Shown here: piece after piece, positions 47,660-60,411 of the stretch
Numbering within the stretch: position 1 is the first letter of the stretch
Layout: every line of letters starts with the position of its first letter
Origin: Haliclystus octoradiatus
Taxonomy: Eukaryota > Cnidaria > Staurozoa > Stauromedusae > Haliclystidae
DNA: 64,000 nt
Direction: 5' to 3'
NCBI GenBank assembly: GCA_916610825.1
Contig: OU744448.1
Span: forward strand, 4,855,787 to 4,919,786
Program-made: the position numbers and the translations under genes
Notes under the pieces: generated by a model
The model's input: only the letters and a program-made list of their open reading frames with translations
Databases searched by the model: none
Told to the model about the DNA's origin: nothing

Positions 47660-49440
47660 TAAAAATTTATGTAGAATTGATTAGTTGAAAGCTCAAAGTT
47701 TCCCCCGTCTTCTTGCGAATCAATATATGAAACAGCCTGGAATATTGAGGTTAATAATATATTATATTCATCAAGTGGCTCCTTTAAGTAATGTCCTCAT
47801 TGTCTCTCATGCAGATGTTTTCAAGGAAAAGGTTTGTAATGCAATCAAATTGTTGCTTCGCTTATCACTGCATCTAGCACTGCATTTTTTCGTCCTTGTG
47901 ATGGGCTAAATTATGCGACATATGGATAGGAAGGGCGAAATAAGGTGTCAAATTCAAGCAGGTATAAGGTTTTGCATCCATCAAAGCCAGAATGAGCACT
48001 GATGAAGTAGCACTGGTAACAAGCGACACTGCTGATGCACACGACCAGTTGAAACAATATATAGGGTTGACTCATATAAAATAAAAACTACTTTTTTCCT
48101 TGATTTTAGTATCAAGTGTTCTGATTTCTCGGCTAAGTTTTTACGGCAAATGTGTAAGTATGTTTTGTGAAATAAGCATTTGAAATGTGATGGCTTCAAA
48201 TCTTCAAAAACGGAATTAAAAAATTAAGTGATGTCATAATGTCTAATATGTGATCAATACAAATGCGTGCGATTAGATCATGACAGCTATCTTTCATTAG
48301 AGAGTTTCAGATGCACGACATAACTGACTAAGGTGATGAATGCTCAGTTGTGATTAACATTTGATCCTCTCCGTTCGTTGTCTCTGTTCTTGGCATTTCA
48401 GATTAGCAAAACCATTGAAGACGAGGATTAATTTCAACAGTGTGAAAATTTGTCGCCCAACATGTTGACCTTGTGAACTATTTTGGCAATCAAGTTCCCA
48501 AATTATCTGACAAATTTATCCCCTGCAATTCCTTCAGGAAAGCTGACATTCTTTTCCGTCGGTCCGTTGATGCTAATAAGGCCTTCTACTCATTTAATCT
48601 TGGGCTCACCTCATATTCATTATTGCAGCATAATTCTTTAGGGAAGCAAGACATTCTCACACCCAACTATTACTATACCATTACAGCTGGTATATTAACT
48701 CATGTCTTTCCTGTGATTGAGGTCTTCAAAACGCTTACACAAGCCGAACAAAACCATCCCTCCTTGAAATTGGTAGGAAATAAAAGGTTTCGGCAGTTCT
48801 TGTTAGATTGAACTTTAACATTATTACTGACAATCACACTCTATAATATTTATTGGGCAACAGCAAAGGAATGCCAACAACAGCGTCTTCAAGATTGCAC
48901 GATTTACAGTAAATTTCATTGCCTACTACGATTGAGCATCTCCATGTTAAGTCTATTTGCCTTTGCTGATGACCTCTTGAGTTTAGTTGAAAACACACTG
49001 TCTAGCAAAGATGTTATTGCTAGTGTTTTAGTTAATAATTATGGAGTAATTCTGATCCTGAATTATTTCTCTTAAATCAATTATCATAGAAGAAATTGCT
49101 CAAATATACCTCAAATATACCATGGACCTTGTTTCTTTGACAAAAGGCCATTTCAAAATTGATCTGTAAAATAATTTTTCTGCATCCAATCATTACTATT
49201 GTTGAAATGTCTATGGACACTATACATTAAAAGAAAACTTCGTTGGCATCTATGTAGTCTGTATACACATTCTACCCATTTCCAATTTTTTAATTTGAAG
49301 ATTTAGCTTCCACAGAGCTTACTTCTTTCCTGAATTTGGGAGCCTACGGGAAAATTTCCTGTGTGAAGTAGAAATCATGATTCCATTTTTGATAGAAGAC
49401 TGATCATTCATTTTAGTAATTGAAGAAGTATGATATCTTC
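47660..49440. other. Copy B intron stretch with no counterpart in copy A
   Basis: Between the Cys-rich exon and 49,440, copy B has about 1.6 kb more than copy A. A 112-codon frame (48,473-48,811, GTG start) is present, with no recognised motif. An unidentified insertion is likely. Confidence 0.4.
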
Positions 49441-49889
49441 CTTTATAAAAATTAATGTTTTGCAGCAGAGGGGACTCGTAAATCTCGGTAAAGCATATTT
49501 TCACTATACTACACTTTTTCAAGTGAATTTCAGAAATTTGCAAATGATTTTACGAAATGTCCAAGTGAAATTCAGACAAAATAGTTTACATACAAGCAAC
49601 TGTCAATTTCAGGTGCATCTGTCAACTGGATATAGAGGGAGAAAAAGGTTAGAGGGTTCCGGAAGATGGCGGTGATTGACTGAGATTTACAAGGAATGAT
49701 TATAAAATATCTAATTCCTAATGTATGCGAGAAAATATCCTTCACCACACCAATCTCAGTAGGTCTTCACAATCCTCCAGTCTCCACTAAATTCAACATG
49801 CTCCCTCTATCCAATTAGAGCAAATGATTACATCATTAACTTCATGATTAACAGATTAACATGATCCTGGCAGCTGTAAAGTAATTATA

Positions 49890-50020
49890 AATCTGAAATT
49901 CAATTAGATATTTCTGGAATTGAATTGGATATTACTGAAATTGACTTGGAAATGTCTGAAATTGAATTGGTAAAATTCTGAAATTGAATTTGGAAACTCT
50001 GGGATTCACTTGGAAAGGTG
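49890..50020 (+). repeat. Imperfect tandem repeat of GAAATTGAATTGG units, copy B
   Basis: This is the duplicate of 17,222-17,346, with the same unit and a similar number of copies. Confidence 0.7.
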
Positions 50021-50282
50021 TGGTGATGGAACATCGTATGTTCAATCAGATCCACAGACGATACGTTCTCACAGTCGAAATGATTGAAATACGAATTCTA
50101 TTTTATATAATTTTATTGTGTCAATCTCACAGCTCGTGGAATGAAAATATAACAAACTAATTTAAAGAATACAAAAGTGTTTATTTTAAAGTGTAAACAA
50201 TTTATGCAAAATAAAACTTTGTTGCTGTTGCTGCTTTAATAGTGCCTGATATCACATTATCACTGATATAATCATTATCATT

Positions 50283-50584
50283 TGTGGTATCGCAAGGAAT
50301 ACAGTCAGAGACGAGACATTGAATCTGCTGTAACTGAAAAGTGTTTATTGATTTCAAATCCTACATATATATACAACTTTATAACTTGCTGAGTATAAAT
50401 ATTACAGAATCATCTATATATGTAATTACGTAACTGGTTTATGTATAGATCATTGTTATTCAGCATATTTTACAAAAAGAGAAGGTCAACGAGCATGATA
50501 GCATATAACATTACATTTGAGAAATAATTACGTCATCGTGACATGGCAGATTTAACATGTAACACATATATTGAAAATACTACA
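50283..50584 (-). repeat. 3' LTR of the gypsy deletion derivative
   Basis: About 302 bp, matching 52,484-52,783 with scattered differences and small indels. On the minus strand it is preceded by the polypurine tract at 50,585-50,596. Confidence 0.85.
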
Positions 50585-50741
50585 ACTTCCCCCTTTAGTT
50601 CAATGATAGGAAAATAATTATAAACCAGAATTAATACAATTTCCGGAATAATAGTTTAATATAATTTTTACTTTGTGTGAATATAGTAGATTATAATATC
50701 AATATAACATCATTAAATCTAATCGACTCATTAAATCGAAT

Positions 50742-51566
50742 CTAATCATTAAATCTATCCGGTGGTTGAGATATACGATTTGAACAGCGAACCGCTGTCG
50801 TTTCTTCAGGTACAGAACGATCCACAGATGACGTATCAGGTATAATAGGATTAGCTACATCTTGAGACGACGATGTCTCTGTATTCACATTATTCTTATC
50901 GCTACCTGATCGTCCAAATTGAGAACGAGAAGCTAAGACAGTTCTGCCGTCATTGGATAACCACGCCGAATTATTACCTTTAGATACAATATGTTCTGCA
51001 GGCTGAGCAGCCTTGTTACTAACCGGTTTATACATAACAGTATCTCCAAAAGCAAAATCAGCAACAAAAGGAACTGGAAGCTGGCGGATTGTTAAAATTT
51101 CTGCAGGAGTCTTCCCCTTCGCTAGGGATGTGGCACGGTGAACCAGTAAGATACGATATAAAAATAAGTCGAAAGAGATAAGCAAACCGGTATTCCAAGC
51201 CTTCATGGCTTTTTTGACTGTTTGAACTGCACGTTCTGCAAGACCATTAGCTCGGGAAAAATAAACAGGGGATTTAATTTCAGAGGAGCCTGAAGTGACC
51301 AACCATTGAACGATATCATCATTAATGAATTCCTTTGCATTATCTGAAACAAAGCTTTTCGGAATTCCGAAACGAGAAAATATCTGCGCGAGAATGCGAA
51401 TGACAGTTGACGTTGCCCGATCAGCACATTTAAAGTCCTCAATCCAGCCACTACCGGCGTCGGTGACAATTAAGATGTTCCCTATGTCAGTAAAATGAGC
51501 AAAATCCATGTGAACACGCTCCCATCTGGAAGCTTCAGGCCAACGATGGACATAACGATCGCACAC
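50742..51566 (-). pseudogene. Gypsy integrase core fragment
   Basis: This 274-codon frame holds the integrase catalytic core: D at about residue 21 (HMDFAHF), D at 75 (SDNAKEF) and E at 111 (NGLAERAV), the last two spaced as in D-x35-E. A diverged C-terminal domain and Ser-rich tail follow. The catalytic residues are intact, but the missing reverse transcriptase and the frame break upstream leave no complete Pol. Confidence 0.85.
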
Positions 51567-51587
51567 AGGACGTATTTCAGAACACTT

Positions 51588-52324
51588 TCAACAATCAGAC
51601 AAATAACGGTCTACATCACGAAATATTCCTGGCCACCAGGCACCTTGAAATAGAAAAAGAATGGTGGAATTTATACCTTGGTGAGTGGAATGCGCCTTCT
51701 GAAGTACAATTAGGCAAAGTTTTAAAGGGATGAAAGGGGATGATTTGTGGCATTCTTTTCTATATGCAGGATATCGTCTTGGGGGGTGACTTGTACCATC
51801 ATTTCTACACTCTGATGTCTTTATTGAATGTACATCATTGGTCACGCCATTCGTCTGAAACACAGCTTTGTTGTCATCGCCACGGTTCAGGAACTCTGAC
51901 GTCAGCTTGTAATGCCTCACTCTTTCTTTGAGATCGTCAAATGTCGCTTTTGGTGTGAGACGCAAGAAATCAAGCAGTTCCTTGCTAACTTTACGATCAA
52001 TAAACGCATTTATGTAGACCATTTTTTCATTTCTTTGCATGGATCATGGTCTACTTTGAATTGCTCAAAATCACATCTATCTGCTGCATGGTTTATTCTT
52101 ATGTGAAGATCATCAGTTGATTCATCTGCTTTGATTTCTATTGCCATGAAATTCGTCCGTTCGGCAGTCAACAGTCGTTCTTTTGGTTCTATGATGCCAT
52201 CAGCAATCCTCTTGATATCGTTGAAAACCATATTATGAAGCTGCAACGGTTTTACTGTTTTTGCTAACTTCATGATGGCTAGCTCTCCACATATCTCCAA
52301 GAAGAACAGGTCAGTTTTTTTCAA
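51588..52324 (-). pseudogene. Gag remnant joined to the integrase zinc-binding region
   Basis: Two overlapping frames (52,324-52,010 and 52,040-51,588) read as one Gag-like stretch if a single shift near 52,035 is allowed. The second frame passes from Gag sequence (ending around SECRNDG) into KAHSTHQGINSTILFLF and WWPGIFRDVDRYLSDC, the H2C2 zinc-binding region of a gypsy integrase. The junction near 51,700-51,740 marks the loss of protease, reverse transcriptase and RNase H. The next C-x2-C of the zinc finger is cut by a frame break before the integrase core. Confidence 0.75.
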
Positions 52325-52483
52325 ACGCTAAGATCCATCATTGCATTTGATCGTTCTGGATCTGACAAATGTAATTCCCGACGTCTCATTTCCATGATGA
52401 ATATACAACAATGAATTGGTTGAAGACTTTGATCAACTTCAACACGAACCTTAATAATTAAGGCCCACCCGGGGACGCCAAAA

Positions 52484-52783
52484 TGTGTTTTTGCAAGGAA
52501 TACAGTCAGAGACGAGACATTGAATCTGCTGTAACTGAAAAGTGGTTATTGATTTCAAATCCTACATATATATACAAGTTTATAATTTGCTGACTAATAT
52601 TACAGAATCATCTAGATATATAAATTACATAACTGGTTTATGTATACATCGTTGTGATTCAGCATATTCTACAATAACAGAAGGTCAACGAACATCATAG
52701 CATATAACATTACATCTGAAAAATAATTACGTCATCGTGACATGGCAGATTTACCATAGAACACATATATTGAAAATACTACA
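52484..52783 (-). repeat. 5' LTR of the gypsy deletion derivative
   Basis: About 300 bp; it shares the body GCAAGGAATACAGTCAGAGA with the other LTR. The primer-binding site lies three bases downstream (52,480 leftwards on the minus strand). Confidence 0.85.
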
Positions 52784-53328
52784 TCGTTCTATGTGAAATT
52801 TCACACATATGAATATAGACAGCAGTGTTGTATAATAATGTCTTCTAATGGTCTTTAGGTTTAAAGTAGGAACATTACAATACAAAAATTCAACCTGCAA
52901 TCACTGGAATTTAATGCGGTTTTTTAATGACATTGTCATTATATTCAAAAACCTCAACCATACTGTGGACTTTTAGCCTGAAACATGTTTTATAAAAAAA
53001 ACATTCCAAATACGTCCGTGGTCATAGTCAACAGCTAAATAGAGTTAAACCATCGATTGACTGCCAAAAGTACTTTTTTTACTCAACGCATAATTCCAAA
53101 TATGGAATAGTTTAGGTGAAGAAGTTGTATCCGCTCCAACTGTCTACTCATTTAAATTTCTACTTAAGAATGTAGACTTGAAACAATTTTGTAAATTATA
53201 CGTCTAACTGAGGTTATAACGCTAGTGTAGCTTGCTACCTGTGCCTGTAAACTTATTTGACAAATATGCAACATACATACACTGTCTATATACATCACAT
53301 ACACATTTGAAAAACACTGTCCATCTCG

Positions 53329-53600
53329 ATGGAGAATCATCAAAGCAGACCAACCCAAATGGCTCTCCCCACGACTCTTCTAGATTTTCTTGCCCTGAAA
53401 GAAATATGGCAGAATGGCTCATTATCTTTGCCAGAATATGATGTTATATTAAAAGAACGCAAGCACCAGAAAGGTGACGGAGTTGGATTTGTTGTAATGC
53501 GATCTCTAGAATACAAACAATGTGATGAACTTATGTGCTTAAACTCTGATATTGAAATTGCCGTCATTGAAACTCCAAAATTTTACATTAGCTACAGTAT
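53329..53600 (+). pseudogene. LINE A endonuclease, N-terminal fragment
   Basis: The frame includes ALKEIWQNG, then LPEYDVILKER and GDGVGFVVMRSL, which match the start of LINE apurinic endonucleases (E-x-W and the GGGVG-type loop). It shifts into the next frame around 53,575-53,590, near CCAAAATTTT, where one base has been lost or gained. The first residues of the endonuclease appear truncated. Confidence 0.7.
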
Positions 53601-55990
53601 ATTTTCCTCCCAAAGCAAATAGCAATCACTCCTTTCAAGTTCTAAAGAAAATTTTGAATAAAATGAGGAAAAAAACAACATTTCTATGTGGAGATTTTAA
53701 CATCGACTTGTTGAGTACATCAAAAAAATCTGATGACTTTCTCAACTTAATGCTCAGCTTCGGTCTTATCCCGACAACACTTAATCCCACAAGAATAACC
53801 CAAAAGTCATGTTCACTGATCGATAACATATTTACAAACTATTCCAAATCAATTGCAACTGGCCTAATGACAACAGAGATCTCAGATCACATTGCACCTT
53901 TGGTTAGTATCAAACATTTTAGTAAACCTGAAATTCAAGCTACTGTTTCGTATCGAAATTTTTGTGAAAGCAATCTTGCGTTTCTTAAAGATTTGCTCTC
54001 GAATAGTGACTGGTTCCTTTCATCTGACCCAAAAGCTGCTTTTGATCAAATTGATAGTAATGTCAAGCATTGCCTTGATACAGCATGTCCCACCATCACA
54101 ACAAAAAGAAATAAAAACCATCATCGACAGCACCCATGGATGTCTAAGGGACTTATGATTTCAAGAAAAAGCAAACAAAAACTGTATAATAAATGGATTA
54201 CATCCCGAAACCCAATTACAAAGATAAAATATGAGAAATTTTCCAAATTATACATAAAACTGATTAGAGAAGCCAAAACATTATACTGGGACCATATTTA
54301 TAAATTATATTCACATGATGCGAAAGCATTATGGAAAGCAACAAACACCCTGCTTGGACGAACAAAACACAAAAATCGTTTTCCACTATATTTTAACATC
54401 AATGGTAAACCCACTAGAAACAAAAACACAATTGCCGAAGATTTCAATTTATTCTTCTCAAATGTTGGTTCAAACCTAGCAAAGTCATTTCAAAAGTCTG
54501 ACAATTTCAAAAAATACCTTTCTTCCAACAATACGAACACTTTTACTTTCAACCATGTCTCACAAAACAATATTCTCAAAACCATTAACCGCCTGAAGCC
54601 AAAGCATAGCTATGGCCTTGATTCTATTTCTCATATTTGTCTAAAAAGCATAAAAGATGTAATACTTGGCCCCTTAACCTATGCCGTAAATTTATCTATC
54701 AGCACTGGTTACATCCCCGATTCTTACAAAAGCTCCAAAGTTCTACCAATTTACAAAACCTCTGACAGTCATGAGTTTGGCGATTACAGGCCAATCTCAC
54801 TGCTCACTACCTTTTCTAAAATTCTAGAAAGAGTGGTTCACAATCAGCTCTACCACTATTTTGAACAAAACTTTTTTACTCCCTTTCAATTTGGTTTTAG
54901 AAGTTTCTCAGAAACCCTTTATTGCATTGTAAACTTTCTCAACAATAAATTCAAAAACCCAACTGATAATTATCATATTGCCATTTTTTTAGACCTCAAA
55001 AAAGCGTTTGACTCAGTTTGTCATACCATTCTTTCGTCAAAACTATCCCATTACGGTCTCCAAGGTATAGAACTTGATTGGATGACTAATTACCCATCTA
55101 ATCGAAAACAGATGGTTTGTTATGATGGATATGTGTCAACTCCACAAACTATTACCTGTGGTGTCCCCCAAGGGAGCATCCTAGGTCCATTATTATTTCT
55201 AATTTTTGTCAACGATCTTCCCCAGTCAACAACCTTTAATACCAGTCAATTTGCTGATGATACAACCCTTCAGCTTTCAAGTTCAAATCTTTCTGATCTC
55301 GAATCAAACGTCAACAGAGGTTTAATTAATGTACAGCAATGGTTTTCTGATAATCAACTTACCATCCATCCTCAAAAATGTAAATATATGTTATTTTGTC
55401 ATGCCAAATCACCACCTCTAAAATTACAGCTAGATGGACATTTGATGGAACAATGTGGCACAGACTTTCAAACAAAGAATATAAAATTCCTTGGATTACT
55501 AATAGACGAGAAGTTGAAGTGGAAGGATCATATCAATTTCGTTTGTATGAAAGTCAGGAGACATGTATATACACTAATTAAACTCAAAAAGTTCCTATCG
55601 ACTAAATATAAACTGAAAATTTACAATGCAATAATTAAACCACATGTTGATTACCGTATACCCATATGGGGACACAGCAATAGTATGACCATCCTCAACA
55701 AGCTTTTCAAAAAATGTGTAAGAATAGTTACAAACATGCCCTGCAACACACACACCGAACCTTTGCTAAAGCAATTGGGGATTTTAAAATTATCAGACCT
55801 ACATTTGACCAGTATTGCATCGTTTTTACACAAAGTTATTTTAGAAAAGTGCCCTGCACTTATGCAAGAAAATTTCTTTTTTATACCATACCAAAAGCGT
55901 CAAAGTAATATTTTTGAAGTACCTTTTGCATGTTCTACTTACCTTCAAAACTTACCAGCTTACAAATTCCATCGATCTGGAATCAGGTAG
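53552..55990 (+). pseudogene. LINE A endonuclease and reverse transcriptase
   Basis: This 812-codon frame continues the endonuclease (LATVYFPP; CGDFNID near residues 46-52; SLIDNIF near 89) into a reverse transcriptase with YRPISLL near 412, DLKKAFDSV near 485, GVPQGSILGPLLF near 535 and FADDTT near 566. The catalytic Asp pair is present. At its 3' end the frame slips: the usual C-terminal IWN...LP motif is found in the other frame (55,930-56,166, IPSIWNQVVNLPEIP). The protein as it stands is therefore truncated at both ends. Confidence 0.85.
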
Positions 55991-56799
55991 TCAATCTACC
56001 AGAAATTCCAATTTCGAGAGCACGATTCGTGAATCATTTGAAATCCATGATCCTTTCCAAATATTATAGTGAATGTACACTGAAAAGTTGCTACATATGC
56101 TGTAAAGAAACGTATCAGCAGCCAACAGTGCTCATTGAAGAAAAAAATAGTCAAACATTGAAATAATAGAAATAATAATAATGATAATAATAATAGTAAT
56201 AATAATAACAATACCAATCATATATAGCAAAACAAGTAATAAAATTAATCATAAACCCCATCAATTTTTCTCATTTACAATAAAACACACAAATTAATAG
56301 CCTATCATCATCCAAATGCATATCCTTCGCAAAAATAACACCCATAATTATCTCACCTATAACAACTCTTTCAATTCCATATCACTTTAATCAGATTTTT
56401 AATTTTATTTCGTACCATGAATATCATTCATTGCAAAGCTTGGAAATCCTGCTTATTATAATGTCAACTGCTTCTAACTACAGCACACTCCTATCACTTT
56501 CCACTCTATGCTTCTGCGACTCTGATTGAAATTTCCAGCTGACATCGATTTCTCTCATTTTTACTTCAAACCATAAACAATGTTACCTATATTACCTATA
56601 TTAGACTGTGCCCTAAATAAACAAGCATTAGTGCTTACAGGGTTACAGCAACCATAGAATACAACTAATTGTAATTACTTAAAATTATTACCTGTATCAA
56701 TTGTCTTCTATGTGGTTGAAATATATATATCTATCTATCTATCTGTCTTTAAAGCTATTGTCACACTTAACCGGCTATTTAATCGCTATACATCAAATA

Positions 56800-58740
56800 A
56801 TCAGTCTCGAATAAAATGAGCTACTTGAACGCGAAGAGAAACACCTCCTACATCAGAAAGGAATAAATCCGCAACACCATGAGTCAAATGATTCGAAACA
56901 GTTCAACGCAGGACTTCTGGAAAAGCATGAAGCCCTGGCTACCACATTCCGAGAGGAAAGCAATAGATACCATCTCCATAGGACACGACGGAAAAGTTGG
57001 AACAGAACCAAGAGAAGTGGCGAACATTCTAAATGATGCATTTATCTCTTACGTGATACCTGCAGATAATCAGTCAGACTTTACCGACCATCAAAGCATT
57101 ATTGCCATCAAAGATAAGATCATCACAAATGTATCATCTTTATTTGACTTCAAGCCAGTTACATCATTAGATGTATCAAACGTAAAGAAAAACCTTAAGT
57201 TGAAAAAGTCACCAGGAGAAGATGGTTTACCAAATTGGCTTCTGAAAGCAGCTTATGTTGTTCTAGCAGAGCCTTTGATGCATTTATTCAATCATTGTAT
57301 CGGCATTAATTGCTTTCCTACTTGCTGGAAAGGTTGTGCTGTAACTCCAATTCACAAAGCCAACAATGAATACTGTAAAGCCAACTACAGACCAATCACA
57401 TTATTAGCATCTCTATCCAAAATATATAAACACCTACTCGGTCATCAAATATCACATCACATGATTGACAGCAACTTCTGGTCAACAGCATTATCTGGAT
57501 ACGTCCAAGGTCATTCTTGTACAACAGCATTGGTCAAAGTATTTGAAGATTGGGTAAAACCAGTCGACGATGGAAACACGGTATCCGTTGTTATTTTCGA
57601 TCTAAGCAAGGCATTTGATAGGGTCAATCATCGCCTATTAATTGCAAAGCTAGAAGCATACGGTTTCAGTAAATACTCAATCAATCTAGTTGCAAGCTAC
57701 CTCCTAGATAGACGTCAGCATGTCCGAGTAGAAACTTTTTGGTCAGATTGGAAGTCGATCACATCTGGTGTACCACAAGGAAGTATACTCGGACCTCTGC
57801 TATTTAACATATTTGTCAACGAGTTTTCTGTTTTCATATCACACTCTGGTATCCGCCAATATGCCGATGACACCACATTATACCACAGCGGGAGATACAT
57901 CGATCAAACTCAGTTCCAAATCAATGAAGACGTAGAAGCTCTATTATCGTGGACCAAAAACAACTTCATGACCCTCAATCCATCGAAAACTAATACCATC
58001 ATACTGGGAAGAGGAAGCATACAGATCAAACTCAATGGTAATATCATTATTCCATCAGATACCATCAAACTACTTGGGTTTACTTTCGACTCCAAACTAA
58101 CTCTATCGAATCAAATAGAAAATGTTTGCCGCAAGGTATCAGCAGTAACATCTGCTCTAACAAGAGTTTGTCACTACTTTCCATTGGAAGGAAGACTTTC
58201 GTTAATTAAAACTTTTATTCTACCTCATTTTGACTTCGCAAATGTGCTTTATTGTGGCATATCTAAGCGTCTAATTAAAAGAATTGATCAAACATTTTGT
58301 AGAGCAATTAGATCTATAACAAGAAGTGACTGGAGGTGCCCATCTGAAGATTGTTTCGACATGATGCAAATGAAGCCTTCCTTACATCATCGTTTCCAAA
58401 CATCTGCTGCACTGTTAGCATGAGATGTTAGAAACAAAGCATTTCATTCTTATATATATGATCTTTTTATCACACGAAAAGGAAGAACACGAGCCTGCAC
58501 AAGACAGGAATTAATTATTACTCGAATTAATACCGTATGCGGGAAGCTATTACCGTCATATCAATGTAGAAACCTTTTCGATAGGCTTAATAAAAGCAAT
58601 AGCAACATTACATCTATGAGCAGAGATGCTTTTAAACGTGAAATGGAAGACAACTTTGTACATTTTGAATTTTTAGATAATTATATCATTTTAATGTAAA
58701 TAAAAATACTTCGACTTTTAGATTTTAATAAACCCATATG
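56800..58740 (+). mobile_element. LINE retrotransposon B, 5'-truncated
   Basis: A second, different LINE directly follows the tail of LINE A. It lacks an endonuclease, starts within the region before the reverse transcriptase and ends with an AATAAA-like signal (58,727) and a TTTATTTATTTA-rich stretch to about 58,795. Similarity of the two gene copies resumes at about 58,975 with ATAAAAGGATTATTATAAAA. Confidence 0.8.
56879..58699 (+). pseudogene. LINE B reverse transcriptase with one in-frame TGA
   Basis: The frame reads 514 codons to TGA 58,421-58,423 and stays open in the same frame to TAA 58,697-58,699. Reverse transcriptase motifs are KSPGEDGLPNWLLKAA near residue 112, NYRPITLLASLSK near 177, FDLSKAFDRVNH near 240, GVPQGSILGPLLF near 297 and YADDTTLY near 327. 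The part after the TGA (RNKAFHSYIYDLF onward) looks like the normal LINE C-terminus. One nonsense change therefore separates it from a full reverse transcriptase. The endonuclease half is absent because of 5' truncation. Confidence 0.85.
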
Positions 58741-59009
58741 ATTATCTTTTTTATTATTATATATTTTTATTTATTTATTTATTTAATTTATTTTCTTAAA
58801 ACGTAGATATCAAAGTCGAAACAATTCCTTAAATTAACTGTCTCATAATAATTATTTTCTTAGCTTAGCGATATCTCGCCATTTTATAAAACAAGCCAAT
58901 TCTGGCAACTACTGTATATTACGTACTATGTAGTAATGCGAGTTTAAATAAATTAAAATTATTATACATTAATACATAAAAGGATTATTATAAAACCTTA
59001 ATTATTATT

Positions 59010-59270
59010 AATAAAATTCGTGTTTATCTAATAGCAGATAAAATAGGGCTCTATGCCTTCATTTCACAGAGCCTTAAAAAATAATATATGGTGAAAGAGT
59101 CAAAGAATACACAATCTTTACTGTTACTCTTAAAGTTTCAGGCATTTCATTGCGATCTTCAGACAGATTATTTTCTTTATTAATTACCTTATTTAATTAT
59201 TATTATTAATTACCTTATTTAATTATTATTATTAATTACCTTATTTAATTATTATTCTGTATTTATGTCA
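59010..59270 (+). repeat. Single-arm member of the 31,711-type foldback repeat
   Basis: The sequence TTTATCTAATAGCAGATAA, a GGGCTCTATG box, and GAAAGAGTCAAAGAATACAC occur in the same order as the reverse complement of 32,195-31,970. It continues into three repeats of ATTACCTTATTTAATTATT. Copy A has a different insertion (18,139-18,560) in this intron region. Confidence 0.6.
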
Positions 59271-59392
59271 AGTTTAATAATGTAGGGTACAACAATATAA
59301 ATGATAAACTTTTGTCAGGTTGCATTGCGGGATTTTCAAAGGATCATCTTGGATAACAAAATAACAATCATGTTTTTGTTAAACTTTTGCAG

Positions 59393-59671
59393 ATGAGCCA
59401 GTAGATAAGAACTGGATAACCATTATGACGCGTAGGTACAATTCTATCTCATTCAATCGCAATTGGCAAGAATATAAGGATGGATTTGGTGATGGTAGAG
59501 ACTTCTGGATTGGTCTGGATTTATTACATTGTCTAGCAAAACTTGGAAAACACCAATTAAGAATACGAATGAAAACTGTTGATGGAGGTATTAATTCGTT
59601 TTACGAAAGTTTTAAAGTTGGAAGCGAGAGTACTAATTTCAAGACTGAGCATGATTATTGGCCACGATATA
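59393..59671 (+). CDS. FReD exon (central part), copy B
   Basis: The exon lies between acceptor CTTTTGCAG and donor GTAAGA (59,672). It has 279 nt: two bases, 92 codons and one base. The protein reads DKNWITIMTRR, NWQEYKDGFGD, RDFWIGLDLLHCL, LRIRMKTVDGG and FYESFKVGSES, the order of the fibrinogen C-terminal core. It lacks two codons found in copy A (after GFGD). The acceptor is intact here, in contrast to copy A. The next coding exon starts at 63,903, and the joined codon is Ser. Confidence 0.75.
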
Positions 59672-60411
59672 GTAAGATCAATCTCAACAATGATTAATTT
59701 CTAAATAATAGTCGATTTCATATTTTCTACCTACGTTTTTCTATAGCACCAGGCAGCTCTCCATTTTTCATAATATGGTGAAGTATGAAATTTGAGGGTA
59801 ATAGACGTTTTTTCACAGGTTCCAAACGAGCCCCTCCAGTGTTATTGAAAAAAAACATTGATAACTCTGATGGTGTATTTTGCTGTGACCGTGACCCCTA
59901 GTGGTATTGCTATGCTTTACCAGCATTGCCGATGTGAACAACGCTCTATAATACAAGAAAGTGATTATTTGACCTGCAGTCGAGGCATGGTGGATTTCCT
60001 GGCATGGGCCAAAACAAGAATTAAATATGGCAGTTGAAATAAATTTGAAAATTTGAATTTATTTGCTTGTTGCTTTTATTTGAGGGAGGAAAACATAACA
60101 AAGTTCGAATTAATTAGATCCATTATTACAATCAGTCTGAGTTTGGGATTCATGTCAGCTTGATTTGTTTTTTTTTCCCCATTAAATTGTAACTACTGAG
60201 TGATTTTGTATGTCAAAGGTATCAAGGAGCTCATTTTCAGTAAATACGGAACACTAGATTATACGAGCTATATCTTATGCCAAATATTGCAAGTAGCTCA
60301 ATATTATGGCCGAATTAATTCAGATGCCATTACAATCGTCCATGAAATTTTGGGTTCAGCACCGCATGAAAGCATGCAATAATATTGTTAACGACTTCTA
60401 CATTATCATTA

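Larger units (their letters stand above)
50283..52783 (-). mobile_element. Ty3/gypsy deletion derivative (gag fused to integrase)
   Basis: LTRs of about 300 bp at 50,283-50,584 and 52,484-52,783 enclose only about 1.9 kb. Each LTR starts TGTAGTATTTTC and ends CACA on the minus strand. A primer-binding-like TGGCGTCCCCGGGTGG follows the 5' LTR and the polypurine AAAGGGGGAAG precedes the 3' LTR. The flanks are TCATT and TCGTT. Copy A has the unoccupied TCATT at 17,609-17,613. Protease, reverse transcriptase and RNase H are missing. The LTRs have diverged more than those of the CsRn1-like element, so this insertion is older. Confidence 0.9.
53329..56750 (+). mobile_element. LINE retrotransposon A, damaged
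   Basis: A non-LTR retrotransposon with apurinic-type endonuclease and reverse transcriptase, split over three frames (53,329-53,590; 53,552-55,990; 55,930-56,166). An AAT-rich stretch (56,165-56,215) and a tail ending near TATCTATCTATCTGTC (about 56,735-56,750) follow. It resembles the Jockey/CR1/L2 assemblage; closer assignment is not possible by eye. Copy A lacks the insertion: its intron is continuous around 18,065-18,090. Confidence 0.85.
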
